37,448 nt of DNA from an uncultured Mediterranea sp. (GTDB lineage: Bacteria > Bacteroidota > Bacteroidia > Bacteroidales > Bacteroidaceae): NCBI GenBank assembly GCA_945836915.1, contig CAMAMO010000003.1, forward strand, positions 1-37,448, read 5' to 3'. The position numbers and the translations under genes were made by a program. The notes under the pieces are model-generated. The model made no database searches. It saw nothing but the letters and a program-made list of their open reading frames with translations, and was not told the origin of the DNA. Positions 26,013-35,297 of the stretch are shown piece after piece (positions within the stretch are counted from its first letter, which is position 1; each line of letters begins with the position of its first letter).

Positions 26013-26963
26013 TCAAGAGATGTAGCCTACATAGCGGCTGATAAAGTGCCGGAATGGGGCGATGCGCATCAATCCTTGCTCGAAAGCCAGGATTCCCAGC
26101 AGGGCACAGAGGATACCTAACGAGACGTCTATCAGGTAGTGATGACCGCTGTAAACCGCTGTCCACCAGATACCCACCATGATGAAGCTGAAGAGCAGAA
26201 TCAGCCCCTTGCGGCAGCTGCCCATCAGGGCGTAGGCTGTAGCTACCACCATATAGGCGGCATGGAGCGATGGTACCGCAGCAAAGACATTGGCGTTTCG
26301 GCCATAGATTCCTTCAAAGATGGTGCAACCCAGCATCTCGTCGAAGCGACCCAGTCCGGCCACATTGCCCGGTGTACCCAGTTGCGCCTCGAAGCCGTAG
26401 TTCATGGCATACCAAGGTGGAGCCGCCGGATGGATGTAGTAACCGGCAAAGCCCAGCAGATTGACTAAGAGAAACACCAGAGCAAAGCGCAGATAGAGCT
26501 CTCTACGGCCGCTGAAGTAGAGCCACACCCCGAAGGCGATGGGCACAGGTACCCAGCAGAGGTAGAAGATGCCAGCCATGAAATCGGCCACAGCCGCATG
26601 GTAGCGGGCAAAATACTCGCAAGGAATCAGCAGTTCGCCATCTGCGTAGAAGCCGAATAGTGACTTTTCCGCCTCATAGAGCCCTTGAACATCGATAGGG
26701 TTGACCATGTAGTTGGGATAGACACGCATCCAGTCGTATGAGATGGCAAAGACGATGAAGGGCAGCAGAGCCACCCCCAACTTGCGAGTGACCACTGACG
26801 CGAAAAAGAGAGTCAGGAAGAGCCCTGCCATCAGCAGATGCTCGTTGCGTAGTCCCACGTAGAGGGCGGTGAGAAGCAGAAAGAGGGCGGTCAGCCCTAC
26901 AGCTAACAGCGCTTCGCGCCATGAGGGGCCTTGCTTGTAGAGAGAGCGATTCATCGTTGTCAT
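26013..26963 (-). CDS. PAP2/Aur1-like membrane phosphatase or phosphotransferase (candidate inositol-phosphoceramide synthase)
   Basis: YYIHPAAPPWYAMNYGF..., AAVPSLHAAYMVVATAYA, WTAVYSGHHYLIDVSLGI; multi-TM; next to a CDP-alcohol phosphatidyltransferase and PgpA. Confidence 0.8.
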   Translation of the reverse strand: MTTMNRSLYKQGPSWREALLAVGLTALFLLLTALYVGLRNEHLLMAGLFLTLFFASVVTRKLGVALLPFIVFAISYDWMRVYPNYMVNPIDVQGLYEAEKSLFGFYADGELLIPCEYFARYHAAVADFMAGIFYLCWVPVPIAFGVWLYFSGRRELYLRFALVFLLVNLLGFAGYYIHPAAPPWYAMNYGFEAQLGTPGNVAGLGRFDEMLGCTIFEGIYGRNANVFAAVPSLHAAYMVVATAYALMGSCRKGLILLFSFIMVGIWWTAVYSGHHYLIDVSLGILCALLGILAFEQGLMRIAPFRHFISRYVGYIS

Positions 26964-26966
26964 GGA

Positions 26967-27608
26967 TTAGAGCTGTTTACGCACATGGGCCATACGGTAG
27001 AAAGCGGTGGCGTTAGCCAGAACAGCAATGACGCCCATGGGCACAATCAGAATAAGCATTGGGTCAAAGAGGGTGACGTCGCTAAACAGACCTGTAAAGA
27101 TGGCACCCAGCGCAGTCAGCACCACGCGTTCCGGACGCTGCATCAGTCCCACCTTGCACTCCAGGTCCAATCCTTCGGCACGTGCACGGATATAACTGAC
27201 CATCAACGAACCTACCAGGGCTACGCTTGTCAAGATAGAACCCCATAGATAGCCGCTGATAATCAGATAATAAGAGATACCCAAAAGGGTAACCAGCTCG
27301 CTGTAGCGATCGAGGACTGAGTCGTAGAATGCGCCAAACGTAGAGGTCATGTTGCCCAGCCTGGCCAAACGGCCATCCATCATGTCAAACAGTCCGGCGA
27401 AGAGAATAATAGCACCTCCCCAGCCTACCCAGGCCAGGTTATCCGGTTCGTTAACGGCAGCGTAAATAAAGAGTGCAGCGGCCACTATATTGAGAACAAG
27501 TCCTGTCGTGGTCACAAAATTGGGCGTGATGCCCACCTTGATCATACCATGCACCAGCGGATTGATGACTTTATAGACCAGCTGTTGCAAAAAATCTCTG
27601 TAATTCAT
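26967..27608 (-). CDS. CDP-alcohol phosphatidyltransferase (candidate phosphatidylinositol-phosphate synthase)
   Basis: [31 protein letters not shown] matches DGx2ARx8Gx3Dx3D. Confidence 0.88.
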   Translation of the reverse strand: MNYRDFLQQLVYKVINPLVHGMIKVGITPNFVTTTGLVLNIVAAALFIYAAVNEPDNLAWVGWGGAIILFAGLFDMMDGRLARLGNMTSTFGAFYDSVLDRYSELVTLLGISYYLIISGYLWGSILTSVALVGSLMVSYIRARAEGLDLECKVGLMQRPERVVLTALGAIFTGLFSDVTLFDPMLILIVPMGVIAVLANATAFYRMAHVRKQL

Positions 27609-27620
27609 TCTATTCTGAGT

Positions 27621-28121
27621 TTAAATATCGTTTGTTCTATTTCCAAAGAGGTTGCGATAGACAAAAAGGCGCTGCATCTGGTAGTTCCAGAAGAGGGCCA
27701 CCAAGACGGCCACTATCACCTTACAGAGGATGAAGAGGTCATCTACATAGGTAGAGAGCAGTCGGTTGAGCCAGGGCATCTGGGTGAGCCATTCTGTCAG
27801 GAAGTAGGTGCCCCAGGTGTTGAGTGCGATGCTGACAATCCAGACGAAGAGGTATTTCATCATGATAAAACTCTTCTTGCAGCTGCTACCTTGGAATACC
27901 CAGCGGTAGTTGATGACGCAGTTCACCATTCCGCCCACCACCGACCCAATCAACGTAGCGTAGAGGTAAAAGAGGAGAAAGCATTTAGCCAAGACAACCG
28001 TCACGGCAAAGTCCACCAAACTGGCAAACTGAGCCGAGAGTTGAGCCTTCAGGAAGGTGACCATGGCGTGGTACCATCTTTTATCAGCCACTTTCTGATG
28101 TTGTTTTATCCTATGACCCAT
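27621..28121 (-). CDS. GtrA family membrane protein
   Basis: FLKAQLSAQFASLVDFAVTVVLAKCF...LIGSVVGGMVNCVINYRWVFQ...; four TM helices. Confidence 0.82.
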   Translation of the reverse strand: MGHRIKQHQKVADKRWYHAMVTFLKAQLSAQFASLVDFAVTVVLAKCFLLFYLYATLIGSVVGGMVNCVINYRWVFQGSSCKKSFIMMKYLFVWIVSIALNTWGTYFLTEWLTQMPWLNRLLSTYVDDLFILCKVIVAVLVALFWNYQMQRLFVYRNLFGNRTNDI

Positions 28122-28579
28122 CGAGTTAGAATCAAAAGGATGAAGGCATAGATGCCGGCTAAGATATCATCCATCATTACCCCGATGCCACCGGGTAGAT
28201 TTTCCATTTTACGGATGCCAAGCGGCTTGAAGATATCCAGCAGGCGGAAGAGCGCAAAGGCTGCCAAGGCATAACCCCAGCTACCCGATGGAGCGGCCAG
28301 CAGCGGCAGCCAGACGCCCACCATCTCATCCACCACCACGCGTGAAGGGTCTTCACCCCAGTAGGGTTCCAGCCGGTTGGTGGCCCATACACCAGCTGCG
28401 GTAAAGAGTAAGATAGCTCCTACCGTCAGCCTGAGTTGGCAGGCCGGCGTAACAGCCAGACCCACCAGCCACCACATCAGCGTAGCGAGCAGGGCCCCGG
28501 CTGTACCAGGCGCCACGGGCGAAAAGCCGCTGCCAAATCCGGTACCGATCAGTACCGGCCAAAAGGGAGGTCTCTTCAT
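28106..28579 (-). CDS. pgpA: phosphatidylglycerophosphatase A family protein
   Basis: GTGFGSGFSPVAPGTAGALLA; VVVDEMVGVWLPLLA; FRLLDIFKPLGIRKMENLPGGIGVMMDDILAGIYA. Confidence 0.88.
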   Translation of the reverse strand: MKRPPFWPVLIGTGFGSGFSPVAPGTAGALLATLMWWLVGLAVTPACQLRLTVGAILLFTAAGVWATNRLEPYWGEDPSRVVVDEMVGVWLPLLAAPSGSWGYALAAFALFRLLDIFKPLGIRKMENLPGGIGVMMDDILAGIYAFILLILTRWVIG

Positions 28580-28599
28580 GGTCTTATCTTGATGGTTGT

Positions 28600-29037
28600 T
28601 TATCTGTTGCGTAGTTCGTTTAGCGGTATCATTACGAAGTCTCGCTGTTGCATCAGGGGGTGAGGTAAGGTGAGGCGTGCGTCGCTGAATACGCTTTCAT
28701 GGCCCATGTCGTCGAGAGCGATTAAGATGTCCAGGTCGATGATGCGGTCCTCGTAGCGCCCCTCCACCGATTTGCGGGTTCGGCCCATGTCGCGTTCGAT
28801 ACGTTGCAGGGCGTTTAGCAAATCCAATGGCTCCAGCTCGCTCTGCAGCAGGCAGACGGCATTGGTAAATTGATGCGTCGATGTAAAGCCCCAAGGTTCC
28901 GTCTCATAAAACGACGATAGGGCGCTGACGCACCCTACCCGTTCATTCATCAGCGCAACCGCCTTGAGGAGATGCTCTTTCGTCTCCCCCAGGTTACTGC
29001 CTAATCCAATGTAGTAGCTTTTCATCGCCATATCCAT
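28600..29037 (-). CDS. folK: 2-amino-4-hydroxy-6-hydroxymethyldihydropteridine diphosphokinase
   Basis: YYIGLGSNLGETKEHLLKAV; SSFYETEPWGFTSTHQFTNAV; RYEDRIIDLDILI; LTLPHPLMQQRDFVMIPL. Confidence 0.93.
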   Translation of the reverse strand: MDMAMKSYYIGLGSNLGETKEHLLKAVALMNERVGCVSALSSFYETEPWGFTSTHQFTNAVCLLQSELEPLDLLNALQRIERDMGRTRKSVEGRYEDRIIDLDILIALDDMGHESVFSDARLTLPHPLMQQRDFVMIPLNELRNR

Positions 29038-29054
29038 GGGCTTCGTAATGGTAC

Positions 29055-30113
29055 TTATTTATCTGTTATCAGCATGGCGTCGCCGTAGGTGCCGAAGCGG
29101 TAACCCTCTTTGAGTGCTACGTCGTAGGCATTCATCACCTGTTCGTAGCCTCCGAAGGCGGCAACAATCATCAGCAGCGTAGAGAGCGGCATGTGGAAGT
29201 TAGAGACCATAGAGGTGGCTACGGTGAAGTCGTACGGGGGGAAGATGAACTTGTTGGTCCATCCAGAGTACTCTTTCAGGTGGCCGTCGGTGCTGGTGGT
29301 GCTCTCAATGGCGCGCATGGCGGTGGTGCCTACTACGCAGACCTGGCTGTTTCTATCCTTGGCGCGGTTCACAATCTTGACGGCTTCGGCGTTAACCTCC
29401 ATCTGCTCAGAGTCGGTTTTGTGCTTGGTCAGGTCCTCCACGTCGATTTCACGGAAGTTGCCCAGTCCGGCATGCAGGGTGATGAATGCGAAGTCTATAC
29501 CCTTGATTTCCATGCGTTTCATCAGCTCGCGGCTAAAGTGCAGATTGGCTGTAGGAGCCGTTACGGCGCCCTCGTTGCGGGCAAAGATAGACTGGAAGCG
29601 TTCGGCATCCTCAGGCTCTACGGGGCGGTTAATCATGCTGTGAGGCAGCGGAGTCTCGCCCAGCGCATAGAGGGCACGCTTAAACTCGTCATGCGGACCG
29701 TCGTAGAGGAAGCGCAGCGTACGGCCGCGTGAGGTGGTGTTATCAATCACCTCGGCTACCATCGAATCATCTTCACCGAAATAGAGCTTGTTGCCAATAC
29801 GGATTTTGCGTGCCGGGTCAACCAGCACATCCCACAGGCGGAACTCCTCGTTGAGTTCGCGCAGCAGGAACACCTCGATGCGTGCTCCGGTCTTCTCCTT
29901 ATTGCCATAGAGTCGGGCAGGGAACACCTTGGTGTCGTTGAAGATGAAGACATCGTGTTCATCGAAATATTCCAGGATGTCCTTGAAGATACGATGTTCA
30001 ATCTCGCCCGTCTTGCGGTGTAGCACCATCAGGCGCGACTCGTCACGGTACTGCACTGGGTGCTGTGCAATCCTGTCATCGGGTAATTTAAACTTGAACT
30101 GTGAAAGCTTCAT
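29055..30113 (-). CDS. queA: tRNA preQ1(34) S-adenosylmethionine ribosyltransferase-isomerase
   Basis: [87 protein letters not shown]. Confidence 0.95.
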   Translation of the reverse strand: MKLSQFKFKLPDDRIAQHPVQYRDESRLMVLHRKTGEIEHRIFKDILEYFDEHDVFIFNDTKVFPARLYGNKEKTGARIEVFLLRELNEEFRLWDVLVDPARKIRIGNKLYFGEDDSMVAEVIDNTTSRGRTLRFLYDGPHDEFKRALYALGETPLPHSMINRPVEPEDAERFQSIFARNEGAVTAPTANLHFSRELMKRMEIKGIDFAFITLHAGLGNFREIDVEDLTKHKTDSEQMEVNAEAVKIVNRAKDRNSQVCVVGTTAMRAIESTTSTDGHLKEYSGWTNKFIFPPYDFTVATSMVSNFHMPLSTLLMIVAAFGGYEQVMNAYDVALKEGYRFGTYGDAMLITDK

Positions 30114-30127
30114 TATTGTTTATAAGT

Positions 30128-30901
30128 TTATGAGTTTTTATTTTCCTTGTCAGTTAGTTCTTCAGGCGGTGCGGGTAGGGCCTCTACCCACTCTTTGAAC
30201 TTCAGGGGTTCAAGGCAATGCTCTACCCTGACGTTGCCTACGCGTGTGCGGCGCAGGGCGGTGAGATGAGCTCCGCTGTTCAGTGCCTCGCCGATGTCGC
30301 GAGCCAAGGCGCGGATGTAGGTACCCTTGCTGCAGACCACGCGGATGGTGATGCTGGGCAGCTGGCAGTCAAGCAACTCAATCTCGTCAATCACCAGCCG
30401 TTTAGCTTTCAGCTCCACCTCCTTGCCCTTCCGGGCCAGGTCGTAGGCCCTTTTGCCATTCACCATACAGGCCGAGAAGGCGGGTGGCACCTGCTCTATC
30501 TCGCCCACGAAGCGCTTTAGCGTCTCCTCCACCAGCTCAGGGGTGATGTGCTCCGTGGGGTACTCGGCATCGATGGGGTGTTCCAGGTCGTAGCTGGGCG
30601 TAGTGGCACCCAGTTGCAGCGTGGCCACATACTCCTTGGTATGGGCCTGCAACTCCTCGATGCGTCGGGTCGCCTTGCCGGTGCAGACCACCACCACCCC
30701 CGTAGCCAGCGGGTCGAGCGTACCTGCATGGCCTACTTTGAGCTTCTTCACGCCCAGGTAGCGGCAGAGGTGATAGCGCGCATGGCCCACCACCTTGAAC
30801 GAAGTCCACCCTAAGGGCTTGTCAAAGCAGAGAATCTCCCCCTCCTTGAAATCCAGAGGTCGGTCTCCATCCCTCATCACACCATTCGTCAGCTGCTCCA
30901 T
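30128..30901 (-). CDS. truB: tRNA pseudouridine(55) synthase
   Basis: CFDKPLGWTSFKVVGHARY...KVGHAGTLDPLATGVVVVCTGKATR; CSKGTYIRALARDIGEALNSGAHLTALRRTRVG. Start MEQLTNG at 30901. Confidence 0.95.
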   Translation of the reverse strand: MEQLTNGVMRDGDRPLDFKEGEILCFDKPLGWTSFKVVGHARYHLCRYLGVKKLKVGHAGTLDPLATGVVVVCTGKATRRIEELQAHTKEYVATLQLGATTPSYDLEHPIDAEYPTEHITPELVEETLKRFVGEIEQVPPAFSACMVNGKRAYDLARKGKEVELKAKRLVIDEIELLDCQLPSITIRVVCSKGTYIRALARDIGEALNSGAHLTALRRTRVGNVRVEHCLEPLKFKEWVEALPAPPEELTDKENKNS

Positions 30902-30906
30902 GCCGT

Positions 30907-31698
30907 TCAACCTAAAATCAGAGCCAGCATACCGGCGATGGCACAATAGATGGCAAAGCCAATCAGCTTACCGCGTTTCACCAGGTTAATCATCCAGCGG
31001 CAAGCCACGCAACCCGCCACGAAGGCGGCTACAAAGCCTACAGCCAATGACAGCAGGGGTATATCTCCCATTACATCTTCACCCTTTATCATCTTGAGCG
31101 TATCGAGCAGCGCCTCGCCCAAGATAGGCGGAATGACCATCAGGAAGGAGAATTGCGCCAGGCGAGCCTTGTCAATACCCAGCAGCAGACCGGTAGCAAT
31201 CGTACTGCCCGAGCGTGAGAGGCCAGGCAATACGGCGCAAGCCTGAGCCAGACCGATAACCAGCGCGGCCCCCGGCGTAATCGTCTCCTTAGGCCGCGGC
31301 TTGGCGTAGTAGGAGAAGGCCAGCAGGGCCGCTGTAAGCAGCAGGCAGCAGCCCACCACCATCAGACCCGAGCCGAAAACCGCCTCCACCTCATCTTTGA
31401 AGAAGAGGCCCACGATGCCGATAGGAATCATCGACACCACGATATTGGCCACGTAGCGCTTCTCTTCATTCATCTTAGGTTCACACACTCCCTTGAGCAG
31501 CCAAGCCACCTCTTTCCAGAGGATGACCAGGGTGCTGAGTACCGTAGCCACATGCACGGCAATGGTGAAAGCCAGGTTCTCCTCGCCCTCGATGCCAAAC
31601 AGATTAGCGCCGATAGCCAGATGGCCACTGCTGCTCACCGGCAGATATTCTGTCAATCCTTGGATTAAGCCAAGAATCAATGCTTCAAATACATCCAT
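30907..31698 (-). CDS. uppP: undecaprenyl-diphosphate phosphatase
   Basis: [51 protein letters not shown]. Confidence 0.95.
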   Translation of the reverse strand: MDVFEALILGLIQGLTEYLPVSSSGHLAIGANLFGIEGEENLAFTIAVHVATVLSTLVILWKEVAWLLKGVCEPKMNEEKRYVANIVVSMIPIGIVGLFFKDEVEAVFGSGLMVVGCCLLLTAALLAFSYYAKPRPKETITPGAALVIGLAQACAVLPGLSRSGSTIATGLLLGIDKARLAQFSFLMVIPPILGEALLDTLKMIKGEDVMGDIPLLSLAVGFVAAFVAGCVACRWMINLVKRGKLIGFAIYCAIAGMLALILG

Positions 31699-31735
31699 AC
31701 AAAAAAATCCAATTATCAATTCAGGTTTATGAAAA

Positions 31736-31981
31736 TCAATCCTTCGGCTTACGCACTACGGCGTAGATGATGGAGACAAAGCCCGCCAGGCAAATCAGGG
31801 GAGCCACTTTGATACGCCGCACGCTAAAGATGTCCGGCTCAAAATGGTCGGGCGTAGAGGAGGGACCCGTCATCAGCAGGAAGCCGATGATGACCACCGC
31901 CATGCCTGCGGCCAGCCAGATGAAGTTCATCTTATCAAAAGCAAATTTTTTTCTATCCATAGTTTGAGTTATTGCATACAT
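31736..31981 (-). CDS. DUF3098 small membrane protein
   Basis: [64 protein letters not shown]; stop-start overlap with ftsX. Confidence 0.85.
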   Translation of the reverse strand: MYAITQTMDRKKFAFDKMNFIWLAAGMAVVIIGFLLMTGPSSTPDHFEPDIFSVRRIKVAPLICLAGFVSIIYAVVRKPKD

Positions 31982-32868
31982 TATATATAATACATCTCAC
32001 ACGCCTTCATGCGCAGGTAGCGGCCTACGGAGAGGTAGGCGCAGAACCAGGTGAGCAGCAGGCCCGAGAGGAGTACCGCCAGCGAGACCGCTCCCAGCAC
32101 CTCTACGGTGATAACCGACGACAGTTCCGGTTCCCACTCCACTAACTTGCTGGCGCCAAGCCAAAGCAATCCGTCGGCCACCAGGGCCGAGATCGCACCC
32201 ATGGCCATGCTACGTCTGACGAACGGGCCGCGGATAAAGCCCCAGCTGGCCCCCGTCAGCTTCATGGTGTGGATAAGGAAACGCTTGCTATAGACCGTCA
32301 GGCGGATGATGTTGTTAATCAAGGCGAAACTGATAAAGGTGAGCACCACGGCCAGACCTAACAGGAAGATGCTGATGCCGCGGATATTCTTGTTGACCGC
32401 ATCCATCAGGTCCTTGGGATAGGTTACCTCCTGTACATACTTATTCTTCTTGAGCTGCTTCACAATCACCTCGATGCTGTCCGAGTTGGCGTAATCGCTG
32501 TTCAGCTTCACCTCGATGCTCGGCTTGAAGGGGTTGTAGCCTAAGAATTCAGCCGGGTCGGTGCCCATCGCCTCGGTCTGCTCCTTCAGCGCCTGTTTCT
32601 TTGAGATGTACTCACTCTGCTTGACGTAGGGCGCCTTGTCCAGCTGGCGCTTCATCTTGGTGATGTCTCCCTCGCGCATCTCGTCGCTCAGCAGGATAGA
32701 GAATCCGATATTCTCGCGCACATAGACCGAGAGGTTGCGGGCCGTCAGGCCGAAGAAGACCACCAGCCCCAGCACTAACAGCACCATCAGGATACTCATT
32801 CCTGCGGTGAAGTTCTGCATGCCGCTGCCCGAAGGGCGGTGTTCACGTACGCGTCTCTGTTTGCTCAT
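31981..32868 (-). CDS. ftsX: cell division permease FtsX
   Basis: 295 aa, four TMs, ENIGFSILLSDEMREGDITKMKRQLDKAPYVKQSEYISKKQAL...; FALINNIIRLTVYSKRFLIHTMKLTGASWGFIRGPFVRRSM. Confidence 0.92.
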   Translation of the reverse strand: MSKQRRVREHRPSGSGMQNFTAGMSILMVLLVLGLVVFFGLTARNLSVYVRENIGFSILLSDEMREGDITKMKRQLDKAPYVKQSEYISKKQALKEQTEAMGTDPAEFLGYNPFKPSIEVKLNSDYANSDSIEVIVKQLKKNKYVQEVTYPKDLMDAVNKNIRGISIFLLGLAVVLTFISFALINNIIRLTVYSKRFLIHTMKLTGASWGFIRGPFVRRSMAMGAISALVADGLLWLGASKLVEWEPELSSVITVEVLGAVSLAVLLSGLLLTWFCAYLSVGRYLRMKACEMYYI

Positions 32869-33776
32869 AGCTGACCTCCTCTTTTCTTTCTGAAAACATA
32901 AATCATCGAGCTGCTACGCTCCTTCTTGATAGCCGACGCCCAGAGGGCCGGCAGCCCCATCAGCAGTCCGCGGAGAAAGGCTCCCCGGTGGTGCATGTGC
33001 TTCTCGCTCAGCATCGACACGTAGAAGGCGTCGAGCGGCATGGGGTAGCGCTCCACCAGCCTGAAGCCCTGCTTCGAGCCCATCTGCTGTATGGTGTTGG
33101 GGGTGAAGTGCCACAGATGCCGCGGCACGTCGTAGGCGGCCCAGTAGGCCCCGTACTTGCGGGCGTCCCAGGAGGAGCAGTTGGGCACCGCCACAATCAG
33201 CACCCCCTTCTCGTCAAGCAGCTGGTAGAGCTGTTGCCAGGTCTCCTCCAGGTTGTAGAGATGCTCCATCACGTGCCACAGGGTGATGACCTGATAGGCC
33301 CCCTGAGGCAGGGTGTGCAGCGTGTGGTCTGGTTTCACCTCCAGGTTGAAATGGGTTTTGGCAAACTGCCGCGCCTCGGCGCTCTTCTCTACCGCCTCTA
33401 CCTGCCACCCCCGGCGCTGCATCTCAGCGGGGAAGTAGCCCGTGCCGGTGCCGATATCCAGCAAGCGGCCGGTGGTAAGGTGCGCCTCGCGCTCTACCAG
33501 CAGCGCCTTGCGTCGCAGCATGTAGCGTCGGGCCCAGTGATAGACGCGGTTCATCGCCCCCTGGCGGGTGTCGGTATGGCTGATATAGTCCGCCACCGCA
33601 TAGTAGCGGCCAATCTCCTCCTCGGCTGGCGCATCCTGGGTCATCAGAAAGCCGCAATGGGCACAACGATACAGCTTGAACATCTCTCCCGATGCGTAGC
33701 TATCTACGCAAGTCAGGGTCGGTTCAAGCTGTTCACTGCCGCACAGCGGACATCTTGTCAAGGTAAATCTCTTCAT
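32865..33776 (-). CDS. class I SAM-dependent methyltransferase with N-terminal zinc ribbon
   Basis: CPLCGS...CAHCGF zinc-binding pairs; GRLLDIGTGTGYFPAEMQRRGWQVEAVEKS. Start MKRFTLTRC at 33776. Confidence 0.85.
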   Translation of the reverse strand: MKRFTLTRCPLCGSEQLEPTLTCVDSYASGEMFKLYRCAHCGFLMTQDAPAEEEIGRYYAVADYISHTDTRQGAMNRVYHWARRYMLRRKALLVEREAHLTTGRLLDIGTGTGYFPAEMQRRGWQVEAVEKSAEARQFAKTHFNLEVKPDHTLHTLPQGAYQVITLWHVMEHLYNLEETWQQLYQLLDEKGVLIVAVPNCSSWDARKYGAYWAAYDVPRHLWHFTPNTIQQMGSKQGFRLVERYPMPLDAFYVSMLSEKHMHHRGAFLRGLLMGLPALWASAIKKERSSSMIYVFRKKRGGQL

Positions 33777-33823
33777 ACAGCCAACATCTGAGGGAGGGGG
33801 ACACACCACACCCAAATTTGGTG

Positions 33824-33831
33824 CAAAAGTA
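33824..33831 (-). promoter_or_regulatory. -7 box TACTTTTG upstream of the methyltransferase-ftsX run
   Basis: plus-strand caaaagta, 47 nt upstream of the ATG at 33776. Confidence 0.45.
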
Positions 33832-33886
33832 GCAAATATCCCCGACAAACGTACGCGCCGTTAAGTAGTTTTAAGATATAAACCCC

Positions 33887-35263
33887 TTAATCGAGCGGTT
33901 CGCCCAGCAGGGTAGCCGAGCTGGAGGCGGTGATGCGCACCATCACACGGTCGCCGATGCGGTGTCCACGGCGGTCGAACACCACCACGCGGTTCTGCTC
34001 CGTGCGTCCGAAGAGCTGCTCCTTGCTGCGCTTGCTCACCCCCTCGACCAGCACCTCATACTCGTGGCCCACGCAGCGGGCGTTGGCCTCGGCCGAGAGG
34101 CGGTTTTGCAGGGCGATAATCTCGTTCAGCCGGCGAATCTTCACCTCCTCGGGCACGTTGTCGGGCAGGTGCTTCGAGGCGTAGGTGCCGGGTCGTTCAG
34201 AGTATTTGAACATAAAGGCGGCGTCGTAGCCGCAGGCCTCCATGAGGCTGAGCGAGAGCTGGTGATCCTCTTCCGTCTCGCTGTGGAAACCGGAGAAAAT
34301 ATCGGTGGAAAGGCCGCAATCGGGTATGATGCGACGGATAGCCGCCACCCGCTCCAGGTACCATTCGCGGTCGTACTTGCGGTTCATCAGCTTCAGTATG
34401 CGGCTGCTTCCGCTCTGTACCGGCAGGTGGATGTGGCGGCAGACGTTAGGCTCCTGGGCAATGACGTGCAGCGTCTCGTCGCTCATGTCCTTGGGGTGCG
34501 AGGTGGTAAAGCGGATGCGCAGTTGGGGCACTTCGCGGGCTACGGTACGCAGTAGCATGGGGAAGGTCACCACCTCCCCGTCAGGGCGCGTAAAGCGGTA
34601 TGAGTTGACGTTCTGCCCCAGCAGGGTCACCTCCTTGTAGCCCTTGTCGCGCAGGTCGCGCACCTCGTTGAGTATGCTCTCCACGTCGCGGCTCCGTTCG
34701 CGTCCGCGGGTGTAGGGCACGATGCAGTAGTGGCAGAAGTTGTTGCAGCCACGCATAATCGATACGAAGCCCGAGATGTGGTTGCCGCAGATGCGCGATG
34801 GAATCACGTCGCGATAGGTTTCGGTGGTAGAAAGCTCTACGTTGATGGCCTTCTGTCCAGCCTCTACCGCCGCAATCAGGTCGGGCAGTGAGAGGTAAGC
34901 GTCTGGTCCGGCCACCAAATCGACGTGGTGCTGCTCTATCAGCTCATTCTTTACCCGTTCGGCCATGCAGCCCAGCACACCCACGATGAGACCTCTTGGC
35001 CGGCGTTTCATCCGTACCGACTGGAAGAACTCCAGCCGTCCCAGAATCTTTTGCTCCGCGTTGTCGCGGATGGAGCAGGTATTCAGGAAGACCGCATCCG
35101 CCTCATCCAGGCTATCGGTCACCTCGTATCCAGCCATTTTCATTACCGAGGCAATCACCTCACTGTCAGCCACGTTCATCTGGCATCCATAAGTTTCGAT
35201 GAGCAGCTTCTTCTCCTCACCGTTAGTTGCAGATTTAAAGTCTGCTTCCAAGTTCTCTTTCAT
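33887..35263 (-). CDS. miaB: tRNA (N6-isopentenyl adenosine(37)-C2)-methylthiotransferase
   Basis: LLIETYGCQMNVADSEVIASVM; MRGCNNFCHYCIVPYTRGRERSR; LPVQSGSSRILKLMNRKYDREWYLE; TRAM-like C-terminus. Confidence 0.95.
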   Translation of the reverse strand: MKENLEADFKSATNGEEKKLLIETYGCQMNVADSEVIASVMKMAGYEVTDSLDEADAVFLNTCSIRDNAEQKILGRLEFFQSVRMKRRPRGLIVGVLGCMAERVKNELIEQHHVDLVAGPDAYLSLPDLIAAVEAGQKAINVELSTTETYRDVIPSRICGNHISGFVSIMRGCNNFCHYCIVPYTRGRERSRDVESILNEVRDLRDKGYKEVTLLGQNVNSYRFTRPDGEVVTFPMLLRTVAREVPQLRIRFTTSHPKDMSDETLHVIAQEPNVCRHIHLPVQSGSSRILKLMNRKYDREWYLERVAAIRRIIPDCGLSTDIFSGFHSETEEDHQLSLSLMEACGYDAAFMFKYSERPGTYASKHLPDNVPEEVKIRRLNEIIALQNRLSAEANARCVGHEYEVLVEGVSKRSKEQLFGRTEQNRVVVFDRRGHRIGDRVMVRITASSSATLLGEPLD

Positions 35264-35297
35264 AAACAATCTATTAAAAAATGAAGGGCAGAGCCCA

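Noticed and set aside
25784-26025. Plus-strand ORFs of 64-66 aa over the metK leader
   Set aside because: Opposite strand to a structured leader RNA; sequence is better explained by stems and the minus-strand TATCTTTG box.
26013-26963. Simple PgpB/undecaprenyl phosphatase function for the PAP2 gene
   Set aside because: Cannot be excluded, but the Aur1-like motif spacing and neighbouring CDP-alcohol transferase/PgpA favour an inositol-lipid role.
32988-33791. 267-aa plus-strand ORF antisense to the methyltransferase
   Set aside because: High-GC mirror ORF with no domain; the opposite strand encodes a clear zinc-ribbon/SAM methyltransferase.
33962-34555. 197-aa plus-strand ORF antisense to miaB
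   Set aside because: Mirror ORF of a highly conserved radical-SAM gene.
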